A DNA stretch of 64,000 nt from Parachryseolinea silvisoli (GCF_021190955.1 NZ_JAIOAO010000004.1:1-64000), one strand, 5' to 3'. Numbered from the stretch's first letter, positions 1 to 7,856 are shown. Notes: generated by a model not told the origin, from the letters alone. A program made the numbers and translations.

Positions 1-20
1 TCTTTTTCATTGTACTGTAT

Positions 21-105
21 TAAAGGTAATGATTTTTAAAACCATCGATTGACCTGGTCCTGTGGACTTCCTATCCACGACCACCAGAGGTCAATCGTAC
101 CTTTA
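21..105. repeat. Extended imperfect inverted repeat (stem-loop/cruciform)
   Basis: Nested complementary arms are visible: TAAAGGTA (21-28) with TACCTTTA (98-105), CGATTGACCT (46-55) with AGGTCAATCG (88-97), and GTGGA (62-66) with TCCAC (74-78) closing on a 7-base loop. The two outer 3' arms abut, while their 5' partners are separated by a 17-base bulge. No T-run follows on the + strand, so it is not a standard intrinsic terminator. Its role is unknown; it may be the structured end of an upstream transcript or a repeat element. Confidence 0.5.
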
Positions 106-280
106 CACAGTTAGTTAGACGCTACCTAGTACCATGATTTCTTTTATCTCGCAAACTCAGGACAGTGCAGGATGGATATAATACCCGAGCATCTTTTTCC
201 GAAAAATTGTCACCGTTGGTACAGAATGCATTGATAGCGTAGTTGATAAACTGTATACTCGCAAAACCAAGCCAAACTCC

Positions 281-2983
281 ATGTTTCTAACCTTTATCTG
301 TCCGCTGCGTACTTTTCGCTTTCTCAGCCACCTGCTGATCTTTTTTTTGCCAGTAGTTTTTTTAACAATGTCCTGCGGTCCTGCTCGGGAAGATGCCGCT
401 GCTCTTCAGGATCCGAAGATCGCCAGGCTCAAGCTGCCGGAAGGTTTTAAAGCAGAGCGGCTGTATGGTCCGTCGGAGAACAAAGAGGGGTCTTGGGTGT
501 CGATGACTTTCGACCATAAAGGCCGGTTATTGGCATCTGATCAGTACGGTGCGATATACCGGCTTACGATACCGGCCATAGGCGATACGACCAGGACACG
601 TGCGGAGCGTATCGATTTAGAGCAACCGGGTAATGGGATCGATACAACCCAGCGGGTGAGCATCGGGTATGCGCATGGGCTATTGTGGGCCTTTAACAGC
701 CTGTTTGTGGTGGTGAATCACGATCAGGACGAGGAATTTGAGAAAAGCAGTGGTCTTTACCGTTTAGAAGATACTGATGGCAATGACCAGTTCGATAAAA
801 TCACGTTGCTGAAGACGTTGCAGGGCGCAGGGGAGCATGGCCCTCATAACATCATTCTGGCACCCGATAAAAAATCGATGTACCTGATCGCCGGCAATTA
901 CACCAAAGTGCCGCCGATGGATAGCTACCGTTTGCCCTCGAACTGGGGTGAGGATAACCTTTTTCCGCTGATCACAGATCCCAACGGCCACGCTGCCGAG
1001 CTCAAGGCGCCCGGCGGGTGGATCGCGCACATCGACTCTACCGGCAACAAATGGGAATTGGTCAGCGCTGGTTATCGCAATCCCTTTGACCTGGCCTTTA
1101 ATGCCGCGGGTGATTTGTTTACGTACGATTCGGATATGGAGTGGGATTTCGGGTTGCCCTGGTATCGGCCTACGCGCATCTGCCACGCTACAAGCGGTAG
1201 TGAATTTGGCTGGCGCACGGGCAATAGCGTGTGGTCGCCGTACTTTGCCGACAACCTTTCGCCTGTGATGAACATTGGCCAGGGCTCCCCGACTAATCTG
1301 GTGTATGGGGGCAGCGCACGTTTTCCGGAAAAGTATAGGGATTGTCTGTTTGCTTTCGACTGGAGCTTCGGCATTGTCTATGCAATCTACCCCGAAGCCG
1401 ACGGTGCTTCTTACAAGGCCAGGGGCGAGGAGTTTCTGTCCGGTACGTCCTTGCCACTGACGGATGGTGTGATTGGGCCCGACGGCGCATTATACTTTCT
1501 AACGGGCGGGCGCAACCTCGAGTCGGATCTCTATCGCGTTTACTATACCGACCATTTGCCGGCGCCGCAAGCAAAGGCCGTTGCGCTGAGCGAGGTGCAG
1601 CAGCTACGCAGAAGACTCGAGACATTTCATTCGGACGTAAAAGAGGGCGCTGTCGAAGAAGCCTGGCCGCACCTGAAGCATGAGGATCGTTTTATACGCT
1701 ATGCAGCCCGCATAGCCGTAGAGCATCAGCCCGTGGCAACCTGGCAGGCGCGCGTGCTGGAGGAGAAAGACCCGGTGCTGCTGACACATGCCGCCATGGC
1801 CCTGGCGCGGCAAGGCGGCCACCAAGTAGAGTCCGCGTTGCTCGAAGCTTTACTACGCATACCGTTTGCCAGGCTTACCGAACAGCAGCAGACCGATGTC
1901 GTGCGTGTATTTGAGCTGGTGCTGGCGCGCATGGGTATGCCCCCGGGCGCGGTGAAGACAAAGGTGACGGCCTACCTTAACGACCAATACCCTGCCCGCT
2001 CGAATACACTGAACCGCGCGCTTTGCAAAGTGCTGGTGTACCTGGATGCACCCGGCGTGGTAGAGAAGACCATGACCTTGCTCGAAACAGCCAAAGACGA
2101 CCCCGCTGGAAAAACGTTGATGGAGTCATCGGACATGATTCTGCGCAACCCGCAATACGGCATGGCTATCGCCGACATGCTATCGAACGTGCCGCCGGCA
2201 CAACAGACCTATTATGCCACGGCATTGAGTGCCGCTAAGAACGGGTGGTCTGCCGATTTGCGTAAGAAATATTTCGAATGGTTCTATCATGCTTTCAGCT
2301 ACAAGGGCGGTCATAGTTTTCGCGGATATATCGACAAGGCCCGGACCAATGCCCTGCAGAACGTGCCCGCGGGACAGTTTACGTACTACAATAAACTGTC
2401 GGGCGACTCGCTGGTGAGGCTCTCGGGCAACATATTGGTCGACAATGCGCATCAGCCGCAGGGGCCGGGGCGCAATTGGTCCGTAGAGGAGGCGTTGCAG
2501 GAGCTGAACAATGTTACCGACAAACCTGATTTCGTCCGGGGCAAGGACATGTTTGCCGCATCGCTGTGTATCCAGTGTCACACGTTCAAGGGTGAGGGTG
2601 GCGTGTCAGGCCCGGACCTGACGCAGACAGGCACCCGCTTTTCTACGAAAGACATTCTTGAAGCCATAATCAACCCGAGCCTTACGATATCCGATCAATA
2701 CGGGGCAACCGTGTTTGTATTAAAAGACGGCAAGACAGTACTGGGCAGGCTGATCCGCGAAGATGCTACGAAGTACTACATCGCCCAAAATCCCTTTGCC
2801 CCACAAGTAGTACGAGAACTGATGAAGGAGGCGGTGGCGAGCACGCGTGTGTCGGAAGTTTCGCCGATGTTACCTGGGCTGATCAACCGCCTGAACCGCG
2901 AGGAGCTGAACGACCTGGTGAACTACCTGAAGTCGGGCGGCAATGAAAATCATGAAGTGTATAAGGGTAAGAAAACGCAATAA
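281..2983 (+). CDS. PVC-type propeller/cytochrome c lipoprotein
   Basis: A predicted lipoprotein of 900 residues: a hydrophobic leader ends in a lipobox with Cys32. Residues of about 50-430 look like the glucose/sorbosone-dehydrogenase-like propeller of PVC-type proteins. A helical, HEAT-like stretch follows (about 440-700), then a C-terminal putative haem-binding domain with one c-type haem motif, Cys763-x2-Cys766-His767, followed by the family's conserved GGVSGPDL segment. The domain order matches the 'PVC-type heme-binding CxxCH protein' family, thought to act at the cell surface or periplasm, possibly as a sugar dehydrogenase passing electrons to the haem; the substrate is not readable. 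The DUF1080 gene starts 3 bases after its stop, so the two are probably co-transcribed. The start is the ATG that gives the full lipoprotein signal. Confidence 0.88.
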   Translation: MFLTFICPLRTFRFLSHLLIFFLPVVFLTMSCGPAREDAAALQDPKIARLKLPEGFKAERLYGPSENKEGSWVSMTFDHKGRLLASDQYGAIYRLTIPAIGDTTRTRAERIDLEQPGNGIDTTQRVSIGYAHGLLWAFNSLFVVVNHDQDEEFEKSSGLYRLEDTDGNDQFDKITLLKTLQGAGEHGPHNIILAPDKKSMYLIAGNYTKVPPMDSYRLPSNWGEDNLFPLITDPNGHAAELKAPGGWIAHIDSTGNKWELVSAGYRNPFDLAFNAAGDLFTYDSDMEWDFGLPWYRPTRICHATSGSEFGWRTGNSVWSPYFADNLSPVMNIGQGSPTNLVYGGSARFPEKYRDCLFAFDWSFGIVYAIYPEADGASYKARGEEFLSGTSLPLTDGVIGPDGALYFLTGGRNLESDLYRVYYTDHLPAPQAKAVALSEVQQLRRRLETFHSDVKEGAVEEAWPHLKHEDRFIRYAARIAVEHQPVATWQARVLEEKDPVLLTHAAMALARQGGHQVESALLEALLRIPFARLTEQQQTDVVRVFELVLARMGMPPGAVKTKVTAYLNDQYPARSNTLNRALCKVLVYLDAPGVVEKTMTLLETAKDDPAGKTLMESSDMILRNPQYGMAIADMLSNVPPAQQTYYATALSAAKNGWSADLRKKYFEWFYHAFSYKGGHSFRGYIDKARTNALQNVPAGQFTYYNKLSGDSLVRLSGNILVDNAHQPQGPGRNWSVEEALQELNNVTDKPDFVRGKDMFAASLCIQCHTFKGEGGVSGPDLTQTGTRFSTKDILEAIINPSLTISDQYGATVFVLKDGKTVLGRLIREDATKYYIAQNPFAPQVVRELMKEAVASTRVSEVSPMLPGLINRLNREELNDLVNYLKSGGNENHEVYKGKKTQ

Positions 2984-2986
2984 GCT

Positions 2987-3691
2987 ATGAAGATACAAAC
3001 AGTCCTGTTGCTGGTACTTTTTTATGTGGGTGCTCTACCGGTGGTAGAGGCGCAGCAAAAGAAAGATGCCTTTATTTCTTTGTTCGATGGCAAGACGCTG
3101 AAGGGCTGGGCTGGCGATACATCGGTATGGCGTGCAGAACAAGGTACCCTTGTCGGTGAAGTAAAGCCAGGTGTTACGCTCAGGAACAATACATTTCTGA
3201 TCTGGCAGGGTGACCAGCCAGGTGACTTCGAGCTTGTGGCCGAGTTCAAGATCACCGAAACAGGCAACAGCGGTATTAATTACCGAAGCGAGCCGGTGAG
3301 TGGTGTGCCCTATGGGTTGAAAGGATACCAGGCAGATATTGATGGTAAGCATACCTATACCGGTCAGAACTACGAAGAGCGGGGCCGTGGTTTTTTGGCT
3401 AAGCGCGGAGAGCAGTCGCGTCTGGAGGCTGGTCAGGAGCCGGCCATCACCGGGTCGCTGGGAGACGGCGATGAGCTGCGGCAAAAGATCAAAAGTGGCG
3501 ACTGGAACGAATGCCGGCTGGTGATAAAGGGCAACCGTATGCAGCACTATATCAACGGCGTGCTGATGAGCGACGTGACCGATGGCGATGCCGGCGCACA
3601 AAAAATCTCCGGATTGCTGGGTCTGCAAGTGCATGTAGGGCCACCGATGAAAGTGGCGTATCGTAACATCCGGATTAGAGCAATACGATGA
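2987..3691 (+). CDS. DUF1080 (3-keto-disaccharide hydrolase-like) protein
   Basis: A 234-residue secreted protein with a signal peptide of about 22 residues ending VVEAQ. The body is one DUF1080 domain, recognisable from FDGKTLKGW near its start and the GNSGINYRSEP segment. DUF1080 proteins have a concanavalin-like fold; some members hydrolyse 3-keto-glycosides. It begins 3 bases after the haem-propeller gene, a pairing repeatedly seen in Bacteroidota and Planctomycetota, which suggests joint action on a sugar: oxidation, then hydrolysis. That joint function is inferred. The sequence alone does not show catalytic residues. Confidence 0.88.
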   Translation: MKIQTVLLLVLFYVGALPVVEAQQKKDAFISLFDGKTLKGWAGDTSVWRAEQGTLVGEVKPGVTLRNNTFLIWQGDQPGDFELVAEFKITETGNSGINYRSEPVSGVPYGLKGYQADIDGKHTYTGQNYEERGRGFLAKRGEQSRLEAGQEPAITGSLGDGDELRQKIKSGDWNECRLVIKGNRMQHYINGVLMSDVTDGDAGAQKISGLLGLQVHVGPPMKVAYRNIRIRAIR

Positions 3692-4155
3692 TGTTTTAAA
3701 GACAGGGGTTCTACCCTGATCCGACGGCCATCTCCAATGTGGCTTCTTTACTTTTTAGCATGCAGATTCGTTTTGTAGTCGCGGGTTAAGTGCATAAAGA
3801 CTACAAACGCTGCATTTTAAGCTGTCAAACATACGTTATATCAATTGCCAGGTCTTATTGGTTAAAGTTAATATGTTTTGTATTTCTTTAAGTAGTCTTT
3901 AGGTTGTCCGAACAATTAATTCTTGCTTTTTCGTTGAGGTAATGGCAAATCAGGCAATGCAACTACTTGCGCTTGGGATTTACTTTGATCGTGGATAAAT
4001 CCGGATCTAAACCCAATGTGCAGAGTTTGTCTCCTAAACATAGGATATATGTAACCTTAGCTTTTTCTTATGTAATGCTAAGGTTCTGCAATACTTTCAT
4101 ATTTGTCTGCCATTTCTTATCTCTCTTAATGCTCTCGCTAAAAAAAAAATAATAC
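3692..4155. other. AT-rich intergenic stretch
   Basis: 464 bases without a credible gene. Base composition shifts from the GC-rich coding region upstream to markedly AT-rich here, marking the left side of the accessory segment. A short CAGGG/CCCTG hairpin (3703-3718) lies just after the DUF1080 gene but has no T-run. A short open frame at 3967-4152 shows no protein-like features. An A-tract directly precedes the next gene's ATG. Confidence 0.6.
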
Positions 4156-5223
4156 ATGAAATATTTAAAGCTAATTCAACAGTTATCTGTGTTTTTTATC
4201 ATGCTCTTTTTATTTACTGCTTGCTCAAAGGACGATGATACCGACTCCACGCCAGCAGTAAGTCTTACAAGTCCTAACAACAATGCTGTAGGCATTGCAC
4301 GGAACAACTCAATTTTAGTAACGTTCAGTACGGCAATGGATCCTGCAACCATTAATTCCTCTACGATTATTATTCGGCAGGGTGGTACAGCGATCTCGGG
4401 TGACGTCACATACACTGGAATGGTAGCAACCTTTACGCCTACAGATAATTTATTAGCACTGACTGAATACACAATTACAGTAACATCAGGCGCAAAAACT
4501 TTGGACGGCAAGGCACTCTCTTCGGACTTCGTATCGAGTTTTACGACGGGCGGATCTACATCAGTGCGATCAATTGTAACGTTGGGCGACGCGGCTGGCT
4601 ACGTTATTGTTGCCAAGACAGCAATCAATAATAGTTCAACTTCTGCTATAACAGGCGACCTGGGACTCAGTCCTGCCGCTACTTCTTACATTACCGGGTT
4701 AGCATTGACCAACGCCACAGGGTATGCAACATCAAGCCAAGTCACGGGTAAATTATATGCAGCAGATATGGCTGTGCCCACACCTGACAATTTAACCACG
4801 TCTGTCAATAACATGATTACCGCATACAATGATGCAGCCGGACGTACATTGCCAGATTTTATTGAATTGGGTGCTGGCAATATAGGAGGCAAGACGCTCA
4901 CACCGGGTCTGTATAAATGGACTGGAAATGTTACGATTCCATCCAGCATTGTAATTTCAGGCGATGCCGATGCTGTTTGGATATTTCAGATTGCAGGAAA
5001 TCTTACCATGAGTTCTGCGGTGAATATTACCCTTGCCGGAGGTGCTCAAGCGAAAAACATTTTCTGGCAAGTTGCAGGCCAGGCAACACTTGGTACAACC
5101 TCTCACTTCGAAGGTACGCTTCTCTCAAAGACCGGAATCACTCTTCAGACGGGAGCTTCTGTGAAAGGTAGACTACTTGCACAAACCGCAGTTATCCTCG
5201 ATAGTAATGTTGTGACGAAGTAG
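4156..5223 (+). CDS. Ig-like + DUF3494 ice-binding-like lipoprotein
   Basis: A 355-residue predicted lipoprotein (lipobox ending at Cys23, followed by acidic SKDDD). Residues of about 35-130 form a bacterial Ig-like (Big_5 type) domain with the typical STAMDPATI segment. Residues of about 140-353 form a DUF3494 domain: 'LGDAAGYVIVAKTAI', 'TGDLGLSP', 'LTPGLYKW' and 'VWIFQIAGNL' are its landmarks. DUF3494 includes antifreeze/ice-binding proteins with a beta-helical fold, but many members in non-polar bacteria have unknown ligands and may be adhesins. The gene is monocistronic, with a strong terminator 24 bases downstream, and AT-rich compared with the genes before 3.7 kb and after 7.8 kb. Ice binding itself is not shown by the sequence. 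Confidence 0.88.
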   Translation: MKYLKLIQQLSVFFIMLFLFTACSKDDDTDSTPAVSLTSPNNNAVGIARNNSILVTFSTAMDPATINSSTIIIRQGGTAISGDVTYTGMVATFTPTDNLLALTEYTITVTSGAKTLDGKALSSDFVSSFTTGGSTSVRSIVTLGDAAGYVIVAKTAINNSSTSAITGDLGLSPAATSYITGLALTNATGYATSSQVTGKLYAADMAVPTPDNLTTSVNNMITAYNDAAGRTLPDFIELGAGNIGGKTLTPGLYKWTGNVTIPSSIVISGDADAVWIFQIAGNLTMSSAVNITLAGGAQAKNIFWQVAGQATLGTTSHFEGTLLSKTGITLQTGASVKGRLLAQTAVILDSNVVTK

Positions 5224-5246
5224 AAAAACCAACTCAAGCATAATAG

Positions 5247-5274
5247 AGACTGTCGTTTACGACAGTCTTTTTTT
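5247..5274 (+). terminator. Intrinsic terminator after the DUF3494 gene
   Basis: A perfect 9-bp stem, AGACTGTCG with CGACAGTCT, and a TTTA loop, followed immediately by a run of seven Ts. It lies 24 bases after the stop codon of the ice-binding-like gene. Confidence 0.9.
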
Positions 5275-5334
5275 AATTGCTCTCTGGTTTGATAGCGCAA
5301 TTTGCAACGCACTTCTCCTCTTCGGTAAAACAGA

Positions 5335-5372
5335 AAAAAGCCTTCTAATTTCTAAAAATTAGAAGGCTTTTT
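5335..5372. terminator. Second, bidirectional terminator-like hairpin
   Basis: A long perfect palindrome: A5-GCCTTCTAATT (5335-5350) pairs with AATTAGAAGGC-T5 (5357-5372) around a six-base loop. T-runs on both strands make it a candidate terminator in either direction. It sits about 60 bases after another strong terminator without an intervening gene, suggesting that a gene between them was lost or that it insulates the segment. Confidence 0.8.
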
Positions 5373-5667
5373 CAATGTCGATCGGAGGGGTATTGGTTCG
5401 AGCTCAATTCTTTCCGATTTTAACAAAATCATACAGTTTCGCTTAAAATCTGCACGTTGAGAGACATGATCGGAGGATGATTTTACTACGAAATCGCAAG
5501 AATATCCGGTAGTTACATATCGAACGTTGTAGGTAACATTTCTAGTCAACTTTCAAATGGCCTGAACTTCAGGGGAGCTTACAGACGCAGTTGACATTTA
5601 ATTTGATTATTTTGGCGTGCCGCCACGCCTTACAGCAAAACGGTGGCTGGTCATTACATTTCGACAG
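5373..5667. other. Non-coding AT-rich gap before the SUFU gene
   Basis: About 295 bases without a supported gene. GATCGGAGG occurs twice (near 5381 and 5469). A segment around 5391-5407 resembles a tRNA T-arm (a GGTTCGA loop flanked by complementary 5-mers), but no rest of a tRNA is present. With the two hairpins upstream, the whole gene-free stretch runs from 5224 to 5667. Confidence 0.5.
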
Positions 5668-6231
5668 ATGAGTTTCAAAAACTATACAGACGAGTTAAGA
5701 CGACATTACGAATCATTTTATGGCGTTGCAGGCAAAAAACTGACTTGGGACAAAGGACCAACGAATAAACTTCATCCTGATTTTTATGTTCTAGAGTTTG
5801 GACCATCAGAGCGACATCAAATGTGGACTTATGTAACCGTTGGAATGTCAATGGACAGGGATGACAACAATTTAATCGAATTAATTACCTATTCAAAAAA
5901 TCTGGACAAATCAAGAGTTGAATTATTGACTTTGAATGCGTCCTTTCATAGAAACTCAGAGCCGTTAAATTTACATCATACAGTTGTCGTCGGACAATTA
6001 ACAGACTTCGATACAACGTGTGATCATGGGTTCATTTCACTGCCATACATCGAAGGAGAAGAGCTTGAAATTATAAATCTCAATGGACGGGAAATCCATT
6101 GTTATTGGTTTATTCCAATTACCGAGAAAGAAAGAGATTATAAAATTGAATTTGGTTGTGACGCACTAGAAGATTTGTTCGAAGAAAAACAATTCGACTA
6201 CCTGGACGAACAAAGGAGAAGTTTGGTGTAG
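5668..6231 (+). CDS. Suppressor-of-fused (SUFU) domain protein, immunity type
   Basis: A 187-residue cytoplasmic protein spanning essentially one SUFU domain. Visible landmarks are the N-terminal 'HYESFYG', the central 'HQMWTYVTVGMS' and the late 'YIEGEELEIINLNG' with 'HCYWFIPIT' near the C-terminus. In bacteria, SUFU-domain proteins are a recognised class of immunity proteins in polymorphic-toxin (Rhs, contact-dependent) loci; this is family knowledge. Two small orphan genes and an Rhs core remnant follow on the same strand, which fits an immunity gene that outlived its toxin. The chosen start (MSFKNYTDEL) excludes 17 upstream in-frame codons that do not look like SUFU sequence. Base composition is AT-rich, unlike the flanking chromosome. 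Confidence 0.82.
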   Translation: MSFKNYTDELRRHYESFYGVAGKKLTWDKGPTNKLHPDFYVLEFGPSERHQMWTYVTVGMSMDRDDNNLIELITYSKNLDKSRVELLTLNASFHRNSEPLNLHHTVVVGQLTDFDTTCDHGFISLPYIEGEELEIINLNGREIHCYWFIPITEKERDYKIEFGCDALEDLFEEKQFDYLDEQRRSLV

Positions 6232-6273
6232 TGCAACGACTGCCCACAATGCCATTTACATGAATGAAAAACT

Positions 6274-6594
6274 ATGACAGAGAGACTTAAATCGTTGTTT
6301 GATATATTGGATTTAGAACATTTCAGGAAAAGGACTCCGATGTACACTGGTGACTGGACGATAACTTCATTAGCCGCATTCATGAATGGCTTTGGTCTGG
6401 CTACGTCCATCAATAATTCGAACGACAATGATACATTTAGATTTAATGAATTTCCCGATTGGATCGCCAAATATTTCGGATGGTTTGAGTCAACCGCAGG
6501 ATGGAAAAATATCATACTAAAAGAATGCAATGGGGATGAGAGAAAAGCTTTAGACAGGTTTTTTGAATTATATGGTCAATTTAAAAAGAGATAA
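6274..6594 (+). CDS. Small hypothetical protein, immunity-like
   Basis: 106 residues, no signal peptide or membrane segment. The pattern 'FRKRTPMYTGDWTITSLAAF' near the N-terminus, 'FPDWIAKYF' and 'STAGWKNII' in the middle and a C-terminal 'ALDRFFELYGQFK' resembles small proteins found in toxin/immunity cassettes of diverse bacteria (start motif roughly RP-MY-G). I recall the pattern but cannot name a family with certainty. It lies 42 bases after the SUFU gene on the same strand with similar AT-rich composition. An orphan immunity role is inferred from context. Confidence 0.65.
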   Translation: MTERLKSLFDILDLEHFRKRTPMYTGDWTITSLAAFMNGFGLATSINNSNDNDTFRFNEFPDWIAKYFGWFESTAGWKNIILKECNGDERKALDRFFELYGQFKKR

Positions 6595-6739
6595 ACCAGT
6601 TGCTAACAATACATGCCAAACGATAAACCTGTCGGCATGTCCTCATGGCGAGCGTCTACGAAAACAGGTTCGATTCCTCCAATAAAAGGCCTTCGGATAA
6701 AAAAATATAGTGACGATTTTCTTAAATGGTATTATACTG

Positions 6740-7330
6740 ATGAAGATGAGATTAATTCTATTTCTGATTGCATTTTGGTTCTGTACTTTTTGTACAGAAC
6801 GAAAGACCAAAGACGACATGCTCGAAACTTATTCAATACTTAAAACCACAGATTTGAGCGATTTTTCTTGCTGGCGAATTTTAGAACGTGGTGACAAGTT
6901 AATTTTTTCGATGTATTATGAGCATAAAGATTCAACTTTTTACCAATATGCCAGTTCTGGTTCCCTCTTAACTAGGTCAAAATATCGCAGCATATGGTTT
7001 TCTCTCAATGAAGACTTTGATTCACTATATTGGATTAACAATGATACTACATTGCAATTTGATGATGGTGTCGAATTTTTGTCTCATTATTCCGACCAGA
7101 ATACTAATGATTTGAAATCTAATATAAAGTCTAAATATAAAAATTTTAAAAGATTAGGGCTGAACGAGGTATCTGGTTATCCATGGGCAAATTTTTATTT
7201 TCAATTAGATCGCTGTATAGCATTGACGAAAGTTGAAGGGGGCGCTAGAAATGAAGATTTCTTATTTAAAAGAGGATATATTAAGCTGGACTCTAACTGG
7301 TATTATTTGATTGAAGCAACATGTGAATGA
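6740..7330 (+). CDS. Hypothetical exported protein, possible immunity lipoprotein
   Basis: 196 residues from the ATG at 6740, giving a short positively charged start and a hydrophobic core (LILFLIAFWF) ending in two cysteines. The lipobox is atypical, so lipoprotein processing is uncertain. The rest is rich in aromatic and charged residues ('DFSCWRIL', 'YWINNDTTLQF', 'YPWANFYFQLDRCIALTK') and was not recognised. An ATG at 6746 is an equal alternative, and the frame is open to 6710, but that longer start would disrupt the signal sequence. It sits just before the Rhs remnant and could be the surviving immunity gene of another cassette; that is inference only. Confidence 0.6.
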   Translation: MKMRLILFLIAFWFCTFCTERKTKDDMLETYSILKTTDLSDFSCWRILERGDKLIFSMYYEHKDSTFYQYASSGSLLTRSKYRSIWFSLNEDFDSLYWINNDTTLQFDDGVEFLSHYSDQNTNDLKSNIKSKYKNFKRLGLNEVSGYPWANFYFQLDRCIALTKVEGGARNEDFLFKRGYIKLDSNWYYLIEATCE

Positions 7331-7333
7331 TAA

Positions 7334-7545
7334 ATGCCTAATGAGGGCGGTGATTATTATCCATTTGGGGTAACATTTAACTCGTACAACAGGGATACAG
7401 CATACCCCAGAAGTTCGAATATAACGGCATTGAGAATGAAGACGATCTCGAATTGAACATTAATACCAGTTTCTTCCGCGTGCACGACCCACACAGGGCC
7501 GCTGGTGGCAAATTGATCCCAAGCTGACGGGAATGTGCTTGCTAA
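7334..7545 (+). pseudogene. Rhs/YD-repeat core remnant (frameshifted)
   Basis: Three consecutive pieces of an Rhs-associated core can be read in different frames. From 7334 the frame gives GGDYYPFGVTFNSYNRDTAY, the classic 'YYPFGMTFNSYNRE' start of Bacteroidota Rhs cores. From 7408 it continues in another frame as QKFEYNGIENEDDLELNIN with FFRVHDP, matching 'KYNGKELQDELGLNWYDY.AR.YDP'. From 7497 a third frame gives GRWWQIDPK, the conserved end of the core. At least two frameshifts and short deletions therefore inactivate it. No toxin domain follows: a terminator and a tRNA lie directly downstream. It has no start region of a normal Rhs protein and is only a fragment. Confidence 0.85.
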
Positions 7546-7626
7546 AGCTTCCGACACCCGCCACAGCAGAATGAAAAAATTTGATTACTACGTAGAAGGT
7601 ACCGAACAAGAATTATCGAACACAAA

Positions 7627-7659
7627 AAAGCCTGAAATCAATCAAGACTCCAGGCTTTT
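7627..7659 (-). terminator. Terminator downstream of tRNA-Arg
   Basis: On the - strand, AAAAGCCTGG and TTCAGGCTTTTTT form a stem with a T-run immediately beyond the 3' end of the tRNA gene. It could also stop + strand transcription from the Rhs remnant, since an A-run and a T-run flank it. Confidence 0.75.
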
Positions 7660-7667
7660 CATGTTAG

Positions 7668-7739
7668 TAGTCCCGGCAGGAATCGAACCTGCATCTTCAG
7701 AATCGGAATCTGAAATACTATCCATTGTACTACGGAACC
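7668..7739 (-). tRNA. tRNA-Arg (anticodon CCG)
   Basis: The - strand folds as a complete cloverleaf: acceptor GGTTCCG with CGGGACT (G-U at the first pair), discriminator A, D-stem GTAC/GTAT, anticodon stem TCAGA/TCTGA with loop TTCCGAT, and T-stem GCAGG/CCTGC with loop TTCGATT. Bases 34-36 are CCG, which reads the arginine codon CGG. The gene-encoded tail is CTA rather than CCA, as is common in Bacteroidota. The AT-rich accessory segment begins directly beyond its 3' end, the usual side for tRNA-targeted integration. Confidence 0.95.
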
Positions 7740-7856
7740 AAAAACACCGGAAATACGGAAAAACTCCGATGGTGGGGTGCAAAAATAGAAAAAGCCGGCA
7801 TTCCATCACAAAAAAAAGCGTCTTTTGTGGTTTTCGCGCCTTTCCGGGGTTTTGCG

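Noticed and set aside
3703-3718. CAGGG/CCCTG hairpin after the DUF1080 gene as a terminator
   Set aside because: Stem is only 5 bp and has no T-run.
3967-4152. Short + strand frame in the gap before the DUF3494 gene
   Set aside because: No start context, family or composition typical of coding sequence; AT-rich gap.
5391-5407. T-arm-like sequence with a GGTTCGA loop as a possible second attachment site or tRNA remnant
   Set aside because: No acceptor, D-arm or anticodon stem is present nearby, and the sequence does not match the 3' end of the tRNA-Arg at 7668-7739.
6613-6843. Open frame of 76 codons between the two small immunity-like genes
   Set aside because: It overlaps the better supported 6740-7330 gene in another frame and shows no signal or domain.
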